Assembly (NCBI RefSeq): GCF_009687865.1
Contig: NZ_BLAE01000013.1
Span: forward strand, 124,001-188,000
Length of the DNA stretch: 64,000 bases
Reading direction: 5' to 3'
Source: Acrocarpospora macrocephala
GTDB lineage: Bacteria > Actinomycetota > Actinomycetes > Streptosporangiales > Streptosporangiaceae
The position numbers and the translations under genes are program-made. Below the pieces are notes generated by a model. The model had not been told where the DNA came from. It was given only the letters and a program-made list of their open reading frames with translations, and searched no databases. Shown one piece after another: positions 30,268-39,223 of the stretch (positions are counted from its first letter, which is position 1; every line of letters begins with the position of its first letter).

Positions 30268-32866
30268 CTGTTCCCCTCGGCGGGCCGACATCTACCGGTG
30301 TCACCAGCCGCCGACCAGGCCCGACGACCCGCACCGGACCGGTCAGCCGGACCGCGCCCTGGCAGGGCAGGTCGGCGGCGGAGGTGCCGACGAGCACCTC
30401 GACGTCCCCCGGTTCGACGATGCGCCGCAGGTCACGGCCGGTGAAGGAAGTCCGGTCGGCGTGCACGCGGAACCGCACCTCCCGGCTCGTGCCAGGATCG
30501 ACCGCCACCCGCACGAAGCCCACCAGCTGCCTCACCGGCCGGGTGACCTGGGCGAGCACGTCGTGCAGGTACAACTGCACGACCTCCTCACCCGCTCGCG
30601 CACCGGTGTTGCGAACCCGGACGGACACGGTGAACTCGCCGTCGGTGGGAATCTCGGCGTCGCTGATCTGGAGATCGCCGACCTCGAAAGTGGTGTACGA
30701 AGCGCCGTAGCCGAACGGGAACAGCGGCGTCGGGTCGAGGTTGCTGATGCCCTGGCTGTCGGTTCCCAGAGGCGGCTGCAGGTACGTGCCCGGCTGCCCA
30801 CCCGGCCAGCGGGGGATCTGTACGGGCAGCTTGCCTCCGGGCTGGACACGACCCGAGATTATACGGGCAATCGCCCCTCCACCCTCCACCCCGGGCATGA
30901 ACGCCTGCACCAGCCCGGCGGCCTTCCCGTGCACCTCTCCCAGCGCGTACGGCCGCCCGGACACGACGACCACCACGACCGGCGTCCCGGTGGCGGCGAG
31001 CTCGGCCACCAGCTCTTCCTGCACTCCGGGCAGCCGCAGATCCTCGGCGTCGCAGCCCTCCCCGGAGGTCCCCTCCCCGAACATGCCCGCCCGATCCCCC
31101 ACGACGGCGACGCACAGATCCGCCGCCCGAGCCCGGGACACCGCCGCCGCGAAGCCCGACCTGTCGGTGCCCCGGATCTCGCAGCCCCGCTCGTGGACGA
31201 TCTCAGCCTCCGGGAATTCGACCCGCAGCGCGTCGAGCACGCTGGGCGCGTCGAGGCCGAGCCCCAGGCCCGGATGGCGGGGCAGGACATGGTTGGGGAA
31301 GGCGTAACACCCCATGAAAACGCGCGGATCATCCGCCCCGGGCCCGACCACGGCGATCCGCCGCAGACCGCCTCCGACCAGGGGCAACGCGGTTCCCGCG
31401 TCGAGCAGGACGACCGACCGCTCGGCCATCTCGCGAGCCAGCGCGCGGTTGCCCGGAGAGTCAAGGTCAACCGGTCCCTCGGCCATCTCGCGGGCGGGCG
31501 CGCGGTTGGCCGGAGAGTCAAGGTCAACCGACCTCTCGGCCATCTCGCGGGCGGGCGCACGGCTAGCGGGCGAGTCCAGATCAACCGACCCCTCAGCCAT
31601 CTCGCGGGCAGGGGCGCGGCTAGCGGGCGAGTCCAGATCGATCGACCCCTCAGCCATCTCGCGAGCGGGCGCACGGCTAGCGGGCGAGTCCAGATCGACC
31701 GGTTCCACGGCCGTCTCGTGGGCCGCATCGCATGCCTCGTCGAGCAGTCCGAGTTCCACCTTCTGGGTGAGCAGCCGACGCGCCGCCCTATCCACCACCG
31801 ATTCCGGCAGCTCGCCCCGGGCGATCCGCTCGGCGAGGTGCGGTCCGAAGCCCTGCGTGTCGGGGAGCTCAACGTCGATGCCCGCGGTAAGCGCCAGCAC
31901 CCCCGCCTCGCCGGTGTCGGCGACCACCTGATGCATCGTTGCGAGGAACGGAATGGCCCAATAGTCCGAAACCACCGTCCCGGTGAACCCCCACTCCCCG
32001 CGCAGCAAATCGGTCAGCAGCCAAGAGTCGGCCGCAGCCGGAACCCCGTCCACGTCGGAGTAGGAGTTCATCACCGAACGCGCCCCACCCAGCGTGATCG
32101 CCATCTCGAACGGCGGCAGGATCACGTCCATCATCTCGCGCCGCCCCATCGAGACGGGACCGTGATTGCGAGCCGCCCGCGACGCCGAGTACCCGGCGAA
32201 GTGCTTGAGCGTGGCGATGACCCCAGCACCCTCCAGCCCGCGCACATAGGCACTACCCAGCATCGCAACCAGGTACGGATCCTCCCCGATCGTCTCCTCG
32301 ACCCTCCCCCAGCGATAGTCGCGAACCACATCAAGCACCGGCGACAACCCCTGATGCACGCCCACGGCACGCATATCCCGCCCGATAGCCGCAGCCATCC
32401 GCTCCACCAGTTCGGGATCGAACGTCGCCCCCCAAGCAATGGCGGCCGGATATACGGTCGCACCATAAGTCGTAAATCCCGTAAGGCATTCTTCGTGCAC
32501 GAGTGCCGGAATTCCCAGCCGGGAATGCTCGGTGACCGCACGCTGAAGCCGTACCACCTCGGCGGCCCCCTCCGCAGCCGTCACCGGCTCGCTGCCGAAC
32601 ACGCGCGTCAGTTGCCCGATCCCGTGCCGTACAGCCTCCTCGAATGGGACAGTCCCCGCCGCCAGCACATCCTGCAGCGGCGCGACGTTCAGCGTCCCGG
32701 CGGCGTCGTGCTCCTGGGCGACGAGCTTCTCGTTGCCCACCCACTGACTGCCGAGCTGGGCGACCTTCTCCTCGATGGTCATCTCCGCGAGGAGCGCGTC
32801 GACCCGGTCGGCCACGGGAAGCGTCGGGTCCTGCCACCGGCGGGTGACCCGGTCTGGAGCGGTCAT
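30254..32866 (-). CDS. GH3 beta-xylosidase/beta-glucosidase with internal tandem repeats
   Basis: The 870-residue intracellular enzyme (no signal peptide) has a GH3 TIM barrel with LKHFAGYSAS and the nucleophile Asp in VVSDYWA, an alpha/beta sandwich (GDRAGMFGEGTSGEG), and a C-terminal FnIII-like domain (PFGYGASYTTFE). Between the first two domains, residues 391-485 are five 19-residue repeats of the form DLDSPxxRAxAREMAExxV. Normal GH3 proteins have one such segment leading into SVVLL, so the last copy is the native one. It probably hydrolyses oligosaccharides imported by the divergent ABC system. It is followed by a LacI gene overlapping its end. Confidence 0.95.
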   Translation of the reverse strand: MTAPDRVTRRWQDPTLPVADRVDALLAEMTIEEKVAQLGSQWVGNEKLVAQEHDAAGTLNVAPLQDVLAAGTVPFEEAVRHGIGQLTRVFGSEPVTAAEGAAEVVRLQRAVTEHSRLGIPALVHEECLTGFTTYGATVYPAAIAWGATFDPELVERMAAAIGRDMRAVGVHQGLSPVLDVVRDYRWGRVEETIGEDPYLVAMLGSAYVRGLEGAGVIATLKHFAGYSASRAARNHGPVSMGRREMMDVILPPFEMAITLGGARSVMNSYSDVDGVPAAADSWLLTDLLRGEWGFTGTVVSDYWAIPFLATMHQVVADTGEAGVLALTAGIDVELPDTQGFGPHLAERIARGELPESVVDRAARRLLTQKVELGLLDEACDAAHETAVEPVDLDSPASRAPAREMAEGSIDLDSPASRAPAREMAEGSVDLDSPASRAPAREMAERSVDLDSPANRAPAREMAEGPVDLDSPGNRALAREMAERSVVLLDAGTALPLVGGGLRRIAVVGPGADDPRVFMGCYAFPNHVLPRHPGLGLGLDAPSVLDALRVEFPEAEIVHERGCEIRGTDRSGFAAAVSRARAADLCVAVVGDRAGMFGEGTSGEGCDAEDLRLPGVQEELVAELAATGTPVVVVVVSGRPYALGEVHGKAAGLVQAFMPGVEGGGAIARIISGRVQPGGKLPVQIPRWPGGQPGTYLQPPLGTDSQGISNLDPTPLFPFGYGASYTTFEVGDLQISDAEIPTDGEFTVSVRVRNTGARAGEEVVQLYLHDVLAQVTRPVRQLVGFVRVAVDPGTSREVRFRVHADRTSFTGRDLRRIVEPGDVEVLVGTSAADLPCQGAVRLTGPVRVVGPGRRLVTPVDVGPPRGTDAES
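31412..31696 (-). repeat. Five in-frame 57-base tandem repeats in GH3 gene
   Basis: Five 57-base units encode DLDSPxxRAxAREMAExxV in direct succession. Units 1 and 2 are nearly identical; units 4 and 5 diverge most (Asn for Ser, Pro or Leu at position 10). Unit 5 matches the single segment usual in GH3 enzymes, so copies 1-4 look like duplications of it. The period keeps the reading frame. Confidence 0.95.
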
Positions 32867-33173
32867 CTGCTGCTCTCCTCACGATCAACTTGCCGAGAAC
32901 TTTCGAAATATTTCGAGACAGTGGCGTGACCTGCCCGCCAGACAATATCCGCATTAAAACCCCAGTTCAATGCCTATGTCCCGACATAATCTCCACAGCC
33001 GCCCCAAGTGCCTCTTGACAGGCAAACACGTGAAACTTAGATTCCAACCCGCGCGGTCATGTCGCAAATGTTTCGGTAGACCGGCTCAAGGGCGTACGGC
33101 ATGGGGGGTGCTGATCCTCGACGGCAGGCCACCGCATCCGATGATCAACCAGCTCTCGAGTACGGAGATCAGC
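32867..33173. promoter_or_regulatory. Divergent GH3/sugar-ABC promoter region with operator
   Basis: The 307-base divergent gap contains CGAAATATTTCG at 32904-32915, a perfect palindrome within CTTTCGAAATATTTCGAGAC. It lies about 40 bases from the GH3 start. CGAA...TTCG is the kind of site bound by LacI repressors of xylosidase and glucosidase genes in streptomycetes. The rest holds the ABC operon leader; its frame is open from 32970 but the Tat signal only begins after 33174. Confidence 0.65.
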
Positions 33174-34523
33174 GTGGAGCCCAGGACAACATCTCGCCGC
33201 ACTTTCCTCAGCCTCGCCATGGGCGTGCCCGTGGGAGCCGCGCTCGCCGCCTGCGGCAGTTCGGGCCCCACCCCCACCGGCGGCGGCGCGAGCGGGGGCG
33301 GCGCCGCCGCCGGCAAGGCCACTTACTGGTATCTGAGCACCCAGCCGCAGGAGGGCATCCGCACCGCCTCCGTGGACAGGTTCAACAAGGCCAACCCCAA
33401 CACCCAGATCGCCGCGACGACCTTCCAGAACGACGCGTACAAGACGAAGATCAAGACCGCGCTCGGGGCCGGGCAGGCGCCCACCATCATCTGGGGCTGG
33501 GGCGGTGGCACGCTGCGCACCTACGTGCAGGCCGGCCAGGTCGACGACCTCACCCCGTGGTTCGACCAGAACCCCGCGATCAAGGACCGGCTGTTCCCGT
33601 CCTCGTTCGGCGCCGCGACGATCGACGGCAAGATCTACGCGATGCCCGCCGAGGCGGTCCAGCCGATCGTCCTGTTCTACAACAAGAAGGTCTTCGACCA
33701 GGTCGGCGTCCAGCCGCCGGAGTCCTGGGGCGACATCATGGAGCTGGTGCCCAAGTTCAACGCCGCGGGCATCGCGCCGTTCTCGCTCGGCGGGCAGTCC
33801 CGCTGGACGAACATGATGTGGCTGGAGTTCCTCTTCGACCGTGTCGGCGGTCCCGAGCTGTTCGGGGCCGTGTTCGACGCCCAGAAGGACGCCTGGTCCA
33901 ACCCGGCCGCGCTGGACGCCCTGACCAAGGTGCAGGACCTGGTCAAGGCCGACGGGTTCATCAAGGGCTTCTCCTCGATCACCGCGGACTCCAACGCCGA
34001 CCAGGCGCTGCTCTACACGGGTAAGGCCGCGATGATGCTGCACGGCACCTGGACCTACGGGAGCATGGCCCTGGACGGGGGCGACTTCGTGTCCGGCGGC
34101 CACCTCGGCTACATGAACTTCCCGCCGGTCGAGGGCGGCAAGGGCGACCCCAGCAACACCGTCGGCAACCCCGGCCAGTACCTGTCGATCTACTCCAAGG
34201 CGACTCCGGAGCAGAAGGAGACCGCCAAGAAGTTCTTCGCCACCCAGGTCCTGTCCCCCGACGAGGTCAAGCAGTGGATCGACACCGGCTCGGTGCCGAT
34301 CGCCAAGGGCTCCGAGAGCGCGCTGGCCTCCTCCAAGGACGCCGCGTGGCTGGAGTTCGTGTACGGCGTGGCCAGCAACGCCAAGGCGTTCGGCCAGTCC
34401 TGGGACCAGGCGCTCAGCCCGACCGCGGCGGAGACCCTGCTGGACAACATCTCCCAGCTGTTCCAGCTGTCGATCACCCCGGAAGAGTTCGCGGCCAACA
34501 TGAACGCGGTCATCGGCAAGTGA
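33174..34523 (+). CDS. Sugar ABC transporter substrate-binding lipoprotein (Tat type)
   Basis: The 449-residue solute-binding protein (cluster B, sugar type) begins with a twin-arginine motif S-R-R-T-F-L (residues 7-12) and a lipobox L-A-A-C (Cys27), so it is likely exported folded by Tat and lipid-anchored. A Gly/Ala-rich linker follows, then a typical binding domain (KATYWYLSTQPQEG). The GTG at 33174 has GGAG seven bases upstream. It is the first gene of an ABC operon divergent from the GH3 gene, hence a probable oligosaccharide binder. Confidence 0.93.
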   Translation: MEPRTTSRRTFLSLAMGVPVGAALAACGSSGPTPTGGGASGGGAAAGKATYWYLSTQPQEGIRTASVDRFNKANPNTQIAATTFQNDAYKTKIKTALGAGQAPTIIWGWGGGTLRTYVQAGQVDDLTPWFDQNPAIKDRLFPSSFGAATIDGKIYAMPAEAVQPIVLFYNKKVFDQVGVQPPESWGDIMELVPKFNAAGIAPFSLGGQSRWTNMMWLEFLFDRVGGPELFGAVFDAQKDAWSNPAALDALTKVQDLVKADGFIKGFSSITADSNADQALLYTGKAAMMLHGTWTYGSMALDGGDFVSGGHLGYMNFPPVEGGKGDPSNTVGNPGQYLSIYSKATPEQKETAKKFFATQVLSPDEVKQWIDTGSVPIAKGSESALASSKDAAWLEFVYGVASNAKAFGQSWDQALSPTAAETLLDNISQLFQLSITPEEFAANMNAVIGK

Positions 34524-35416
34524 GCGTGACCCCGGCCACCACGCGAGGTCGTCATGGCTCCCTCGCGTGGCTGGCCGTGCCCGCTCTGGTGTTCTTCGTC
34601 GGCTTCGCCGTGATCCCGCTGGTGGGGGTGCTGGCGCTCAGCTTCACCTCGTGGGACGGGATCGGCGACATCAGCGTGTCGGGCTTCACCAGCTGGCACG
34701 CGGTACTGACCGACCCGGGCCTGCCGCACGCGCTGTGGGTGACGTTCCTGGTGATGGCCCTGTCCTGGGCGGTCCAGACCCCGGCCAGCCTGCTGCTCGG
34801 GGTGTTCCTGGCCGGTCGGCAGCGCTACCGGGCCGTGCTGGCCGTGCTGTACTTCGTGCCGCTGCTGCTCAGTTCGGCGGCCATCGCCATCACGTACAAG
34901 GCGCTGCTGGACCCGAACTTCGGGCTCGGCGCCGGGCTGGGCATCGAGCTGCTCGCCCAGGACTGGCTCGGCGAGGCCCACCTCGCCTTCGGCATCGTTA
35001 TCTTCGTCGTGTCCTGGCAGTTCATCCCGTTCCACTCGCTGATCTACCAGGCCGGGGTGCGGCAAATCCCTCGTTCGATGTACGAGGCCGCGGAGCTGGA
35101 CGGCGCGGGACGGGTCCGCCGGTTCTTCAGCATCACCCTGCCGCAGCTCAAATACACGATCATCACCTCCTCGACCCTCATGGTCGTCGGGTCGCTGACC
35201 TTCTTCGACCTCATCTTCGTGCTGACCGAGGGCGGCCCGGGCGACGCCACCCGGGTGCTCGCCCTGGACATGTACAAGCGCGGCTTCCAGGCCAACCTGA
35301 TGGGGCCGGCCAGCGCGATCGCCGTCATCCTCGTCCTGGTGGGCCTGGCGCTGGCGCTGCTGCTGCGCAGGCTCGGCGGCCGGGATCCCTCCTCCAGCCA
35401 GATGGAAGGGGCCTGA
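34520..35416 (+). CDS. Sugar ABC transporter permease (MalF/UgpA type)
   Basis: A 298-residue membrane protein with six predicted transmembrane segments and the EAA loop (YEAAELDGAGRVRRFFSITLP) that docks an ATPase. The GTG start overlaps the binding-protein stop (GTGA). No ATPase gene is present in this operon, so a shared MsiK-type ATPase encoded elsewhere is expected, as usual for actinomycete sugar importers. Confidence 0.94.
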   Translation: MSVTPATTRGRHGSLAWLAVPALVFFVGFAVIPLVGVLALSFTSWDGIGDISVSGFTSWHAVLTDPGLPHALWVTFLVMALSWAVQTPASLLLGVFLAGRQRYRAVLAVLYFVPLLLSSAAIAITYKALLDPNFGLGAGLGIELLAQDWLGEAHLAFGIVIFVVSWQFIPFHSLIYQAGVRQIPRSMYEAAELDGAGRVRRFFSITLPQLKYTIITSSTLMVVGSLTFFDLIFVLTEGGPGDATRVLALDMYKRGFQANLMGPASAIAVILVLVGLALALLLRRLGGRDPSSSQMEGA

Positions 35417-35417
35417 C

Positions 35418-36314
35418 ATGGCGACGACCCTGACCCAGCAACAGGAGCAGGCCGCCGCGGCACGGCCCCGGCCCACCACCCGCCAGGGCGCGGTCGGCGG
35501 CCACCGGAACTGGCTGGCGGGTGTGGCCGGCTGGCTCTGGCTGGCGGTCGTGGTGATCCCCATCTACTGGATCGTCATCACCAGCTTCAAGCTGCAGAGC
35601 AGCTACTACGCGACCAACCCGCTGGCGCCGCCGACCGAACCGACGCTGCGGAACTACCAGATGGTCATCGAGGCCGACTTCGCGCAGTACTTCATCAACA
35701 GCCTCATCGTCACCCTCGGCGCGGTGATCCCCGCGGTCCTCATGTCCTTCATGGCGTCCTACGCGATCGTGCGGAGCGCCTCCAGCCGGGTCCTGCGCAT
35801 CGTGAACTCGCTGTTCCTCATGGGTCTGGCCATCCCGCTGCAAGCCACCATCATCCCGATCTACCTGATCATCATCAGGTTGCACCTGTACGACAGCCTC
35901 CTGGGGATGATCCTGCCGTCGATCGCCTTCGCGATCCCGCTGTCCGTGCTCGTCCTGTCCAACTTCATCCGCGACGTGCCCAGGGAACTGTTCGAGTCGA
36001 TGCGGATCGACGGCGCCACCGAGTGGGCGACGCTCTGGCGCCTGGCGTTCCCGCTCACCCGGCCCGCCGTGGTGACGGTGGCGATCTACAACGCGCTGAC
36101 CATCTGGAACGGCTTCCTGCTGCCGCTGATCCTCACCCAGAGCCCCGACAAGCGCACCCTGCCGCTCGCGCTCTGGGCCTTCCAGGGCCAGTACAGCGTG
36201 AACGTCCCCGCCATCCTCGCCTCCGTCGTCCTCACCACCCTTCCGATCCTCATCCTGTACGTCGTCGGCCGCCGCCAACTCCTCAGCGGCCTGACCGCAG
36301 GCTTCAGCAGATAA
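35418..36314 (+). CDS. Sugar ABC transporter permease (MalG/UgpE type)
   Basis: A 298-residue inner-membrane permease with six transmembrane segments, the EAA-type loop (FESMRIDGATEWATLWRLAFP) and the typical C-terminal GLTAGFSR ending. It begins one base after the upstream permease stop. Together with the binding protein it forms the importer; the energy-coupling ATPase is not in this window's operon. Confidence 0.94.
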   Translation: MATTLTQQQEQAAAARPRPTTRQGAVGGHRNWLAGVAGWLWLAVVVIPIYWIVITSFKLQSSYYATNPLAPPTEPTLRNYQMVIEADFAQYFINSLIVTLGAVIPAVLMSFMASYAIVRSASSRVLRIVNSLFLMGLAIPLQATIIPIYLIIIRLHLYDSLLGMILPSIAFAIPLSVLVLSNFIRDVPRELFESMRIDGATEWATLWRLAFPLTRPAVVTVAIYNALTIWNGFLLPLILTQSPDKRTLPLALWAFQGQYSVNVPAILASVVLTTLPILILYVVGRRQLLSGLTAGFSR

Positions 36315-36383
36315 TTCCCCTACTGACCTCAAAGAGTGCTTGACCTGGGCATATCGGTTTCTGATCACGGTGTTGTCACTAGC

Positions 36384-38231
36384 ATGTGCGGAATCACCGG
36401 GTGGGTGGACTATGAGCGGGACCTGACCAGGTCCGGGGAGATCGCTCAGGCGATGGTGGACACGATGGCCTGCCGCGGGCCGGACGACGAGGGGCTCTGG
36501 ACGGCGGCGCACGCGGCGATCGGGCATCGCCGGCTGGCCATCATCGACCTCGCGGGCGGGCGGCAGCCGATGATCGCCGAGGAGGACGGGCGGGAACTGG
36601 CCGTGCTCACCTACAGCGGGGAGGTCTACAACTTCCTGGAGCTGCGGCGGGAGCTGGAAGCACGCGGGCACCGGTTCAGGACGCGCAGTGACACCGAGGT
36701 CGTGCTGCGCGCCTATCTCGAATGGGGTCAGGAGCTCGCCGGGCATCTCAACGGCATGTTCGCCTTCGCGGTCTGGGATGTCAGGCGGGAGGAACTGCTG
36801 CTGGTGCGGGACCGGATGGGCATCAAGCCGCTCTACTACTACCCGACCGCGCAGGGGGTGCTGTTCGGCTCGGAGCCCAAGGCGATCCTGGCCAACCCGC
36901 TCGCCGAGCGGGTGGTCGACGCGGACGGGCTGCGCGAGATGCTGGCATTCGTCAAGACACCGGAACACGCGATCTTCCGAGGCATGTACGAAGTGCGCCC
37001 CGGCCAGACCGTCACAGTGCGCCGTTCCGGTATCACCAAGCGCCGATACTGGCAGCTGGAGTCCCACGAGCACCCCGACGACGTCGAGACCACCGTGGCC
37101 ACGGTGCGCGGACTGCTGGACGACATCATCACCCGCCAGCTGATCAGCGACGTTCCCCTGTGCACGCTGCTGTCCGGCGGCCTGGACTCCAGCGCGGTCA
37201 CCGCGCTCGCCGCGAAGGACCTGCGCGCGCAGGGCATGGGCACGGTCCGCTCGTTCTCCGTCGACTTCGTCGGCTACACCGAGAACTTCAAGCCCGACGC
37301 CGCGCGCGCGACCCCTGACACGCCGTACGTGCACGATCTGGTCCGCCACGTCGGCTCCGAGCATGCCGACATCGTGCTCGACTCCGGTGAGCTGATGGAC
37401 CCGGCGGTCCGCGCGAGAGTGCTGCACGCGCGCGACCTGCCCGTTGGCATGGGCGACATGGACACCTCGCTCTACCTGCTGTTCAAGGCCATCCGCGGGC
37501 ACTCCACGGTCGCCCTGTCCGGTGAATCGGCCGACGAGGTGTTCGGCGGCTATCAGTGGTTCCACGACCCGGTGGCGGTCAACGCCGACATGTTCCCGTG
37601 GCTGGCGCTGGGCGACATCAGCGGCGGCGTGAACCTGGACATGCTGGACGAGGATCTGCGGCAGGCGCTGGACGTTCCCGCCTACCGGACCGACAGCTAC
37701 CACCAAGCGCTCACCGAGGTGCCCCGGCTGCCCGGGGAGACCGGCCACGAACGGCGCATGCGCGAGCTCAGCTACCTGAACCTGACCAGGTTCGTCCAGA
37801 TGCTCCTGGATCGCAAAGATCGCATGAGCATGGCCGTCGGTCTGGAAGTCCGCGTCCCCTTCTGCGACCACCGGCTGGTGCAGTACGTCTTCAACGCCCC
37901 CTGGGCCATGAAGACCTTCGACGGCCGCGAGAAGAGCCTGCTCCGCGCGGCCTGCGCGGACGTTTTGCCCGAGTCGGTCCTGCAACGAGTCAAGAGCCCG
38001 TACCCGTCCACCCAGGACCCCGGCTACGAGCACGCCCTGCGCCAGGCCGTCCGCGACCTGATGCGCAACTACGACCTGCCCAGCCGCCGGATCATGGACC
38101 TGGCCGCCATGCGCGCCAGGCTCCGGCAGCCCCTGGACGAGACGAGCTCACTGGGCCACCGGGCCCCGCTGGAGCGCATACTCCAGCTCGACGCCTGGCT
38201 CAGGGATTACCAGGTGAAGCTGGACGTCTAG
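36384..38231 (+). CDS. asnB: Asparagine synthase (glutamine-hydrolysing)
   Basis: The 615-residue protein has an N-terminal class II glutaminase (Met1-Cys2-Gly, Cys2 as nucleophile) and a C-terminal synthetase domain. The synthetase has the SGGLDSSAVTAL ATP-pyrophosphatase loop (about residue 268) and SGESADEVFGGYQW. All key residues are intact, so it should make asparagine from aspartate, ATP and glutamine. The ATG at 36384 places Cys2 correctly, whereas an upstream start would bury it. It lies 69 bases behind the sugar permease. Gene symbol by family; a role in amidating another compound cannot be excluded. Confidence 0.92.
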   Translation: MCGITGWVDYERDLTRSGEIAQAMVDTMACRGPDDEGLWTAAHAAIGHRRLAIIDLAGGRQPMIAEEDGRELAVLTYSGEVYNFLELRRELEARGHRFRTRSDTEVVLRAYLEWGQELAGHLNGMFAFAVWDVRREELLLVRDRMGIKPLYYYPTAQGVLFGSEPKAILANPLAERVVDADGLREMLAFVKTPEHAIFRGMYEVRPGQTVTVRRSGITKRRYWQLESHEHPDDVETTVATVRGLLDDIITRQLISDVPLCTLLSGGLDSSAVTALAAKDLRAQGMGTVRSFSVDFVGYTENFKPDAARATPDTPYVHDLVRHVGSEHADIVLDSGELMDPAVRARVLHARDLPVGMGDMDTSLYLLFKAIRGHSTVALSGESADEVFGGYQWFHDPVAVNADMFPWLALGDISGGVNLDMLDEDLRQALDVPAYRTDSYHQALTEVPRLPGETGHERRMRELSYLNLTRFVQMLLDRKDRMSMAVGLEVRVPFCDHRLVQYVFNAPWAMKTFDGREKSLLRAACADVLPESVLQRVKSPYPSTQDPGYEHALRQAVRDLMRNYDLPSRRIMDLAAMRARLRQPLDETSSLGHRAPLERILQLDAWLRDYQVKLDV

Positions 38232-38233
38232 AC

Positions 38234-38251
38234 ATGTACCATTTGGTACAT
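38234..38251. promoter_or_regulatory. Palindromic TetR-type operator over the SRPBCC start
   Basis: ATGTACCA-TT-TGGTACAT is an 18-base inverted repeat whose right end overlaps the ATG (38250) of the SRPBCC gene. The following gene encodes a TetR protein, so autoregulation of the pair is likely. The operator occupies the place of a ribosome site, which suggests a leaderless transcript. Confidence 0.75.
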
Positions 38252-38669
38252 GCGCTTTGAATCATCCGTATCCATCGACGCCACACCGCAACGCGTGTGG
38301 GAAGTGTTCACCGACATCGAACGCTGGCCCGAGTGGACCGACACGGTCGACTCGGTCGAGCTGCTCGACCCCGGGCCGCTGAAGATCGGTTCCCGGGCGA
38401 GAATCAAGCAGCCGAAGCTGCCCGTCGGGGTCTGGCAGGTCACCGAGCTGGTCGAGGGCGAATACTTCGCCTGGGTGAGCAAGAGTCCTGGCGTCCGGAT
38501 CGCCGCCGGCCACCACGTCGAATCCACCCCGGCCGGCACGGTCGCCCGCCTCACGATCGACCAGCAGGGCCCGCTCGGCGCCCTGATGGGCAGGCCGCTC
38601 GGAAAGCTGATCAACCGCTACCTCCACCTGGAGGGCCAGGGCCTGAAAGCCCGGAGCGAGCAGGCGTGA
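38250..38669 (+). CDS. SRPBCC-family protein (START/Bet v1-like)
   Basis: A 139-residue helix-grip protein recognised by VSIDATPQRVWEVFTDIERWPEWTDTV, the hallmark of polyketide-cyclase/SRPBCC proteins, which bind hydrophobic ligands. No catalytic motif is visible. The start codon is embedded in a palindromic operator without a ribosome site. It overlaps the TetR gene (GTGA), so the pair is co-expressed. Confidence 0.9.
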   Translation: MRFESSVSIDATPQRVWEVFTDIERWPEWTDTVDSVELLDPGPLKIGSRARIKQPKLPVGVWQVTELVEGEYFAWVSKSPGVRIAAGHHVESTPAGTVARLTIDQQGPLGALMGRPLGKLINRYLHLEGQGLKARSEQA

Positions 38670-39211
38670 CGCCCAAGGAGAAGCTGCTGGGCGAGGCGAT
38701 CGACTACTTCGCCACGCACGGCATCGGCGACGCCAGCCTGCGGTCGATCGCGACCGGCCTCGGCACCAGCCACCGCATGCTGATCTACCATTTCGGCTCC
38801 CGCGAAGGCCTGCTCGCCGAGGTCGTCCGCGCCGTCGAGGCCCAGCAACGCGCGTCCCTCGCCATGTTCACGGGCGACGACGACCTGACCGTGGCGGAAC
38901 GTTCGCAGCGCTACTGGGATGGCGTGGTCGAGGCCACCCTCACCTACGGCCGCCTCTTCTTCGAACTGTCCGCGCACGCGATGCAGAAGCGCCCGCACAC
39001 GGAGGGCCTGCGCGGCGACCTCATCGCCGTCTGGCTTCCCCCGCTGACCGAACTCTTCGTTAGCGGCGGAATCGACCCGGCCGAGGCCCCCGCGTACGCG
39101 CGGCTGAGCCTGGCCGCGACCCGCGGCCTCCTCTTCGACCTCCTCCTGACCGGCGATCGGGAGGGGGTCGACGAGGCCATCGTCCTGCTGAACCGCTTCC
39201 TTCAGACGTAG
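38666..39211 (+). CDS. TetR-family transcriptional regulator
   Basis: The 181-residue protein has a TetR HTH at the N-terminus (LRSIATGLGTSHRMLIYHFGSREGLLAEV) and an all-helical ligand domain. The GTG start overlaps the SRPBCC stop. It likely represses its own two-gene operon through the palindrome at 38234-38251. The ligand may be hydrophobic, given the partner. Confidence 0.93.
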   Translation: MTPKEKLLGEAIDYFATHGIGDASLRSIATGLGTSHRMLIYHFGSREGLLAEVVRAVEAQQRASLAMFTGDDDLTVAERSQRYWDGVVEATLTYGRLFFELSAHAMQKRPHTEGLRGDLIAVWLPPLTELFVSGGIDPAEAPAYARLSLAATRGLLFDLLLTGDREGVDEAIVLLNRFLQT

Positions 39212-39223
39212 GTCTGGTACGGC

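Noticed and set aside
31412-31696. CRISPR-like array
   Set aside because: The 57-base units have no spacers, are in frame with a GH3 gene and match a native protein segment. The same reasoning applies to 53254-53457.
30185-32929. A 914-codon plus-strand open frame
   Set aside because: It is antisense to the second GH3 gene and part of the LacI gene; its apparent repeats are the complement of the real GH3 repeats.
35325-38033. A 902-codon minus-strand open frame
   Set aside because: It spans the complement of a sugar permease and asparagine synthetase, both of which have full-length conserved domains on the plus strand.
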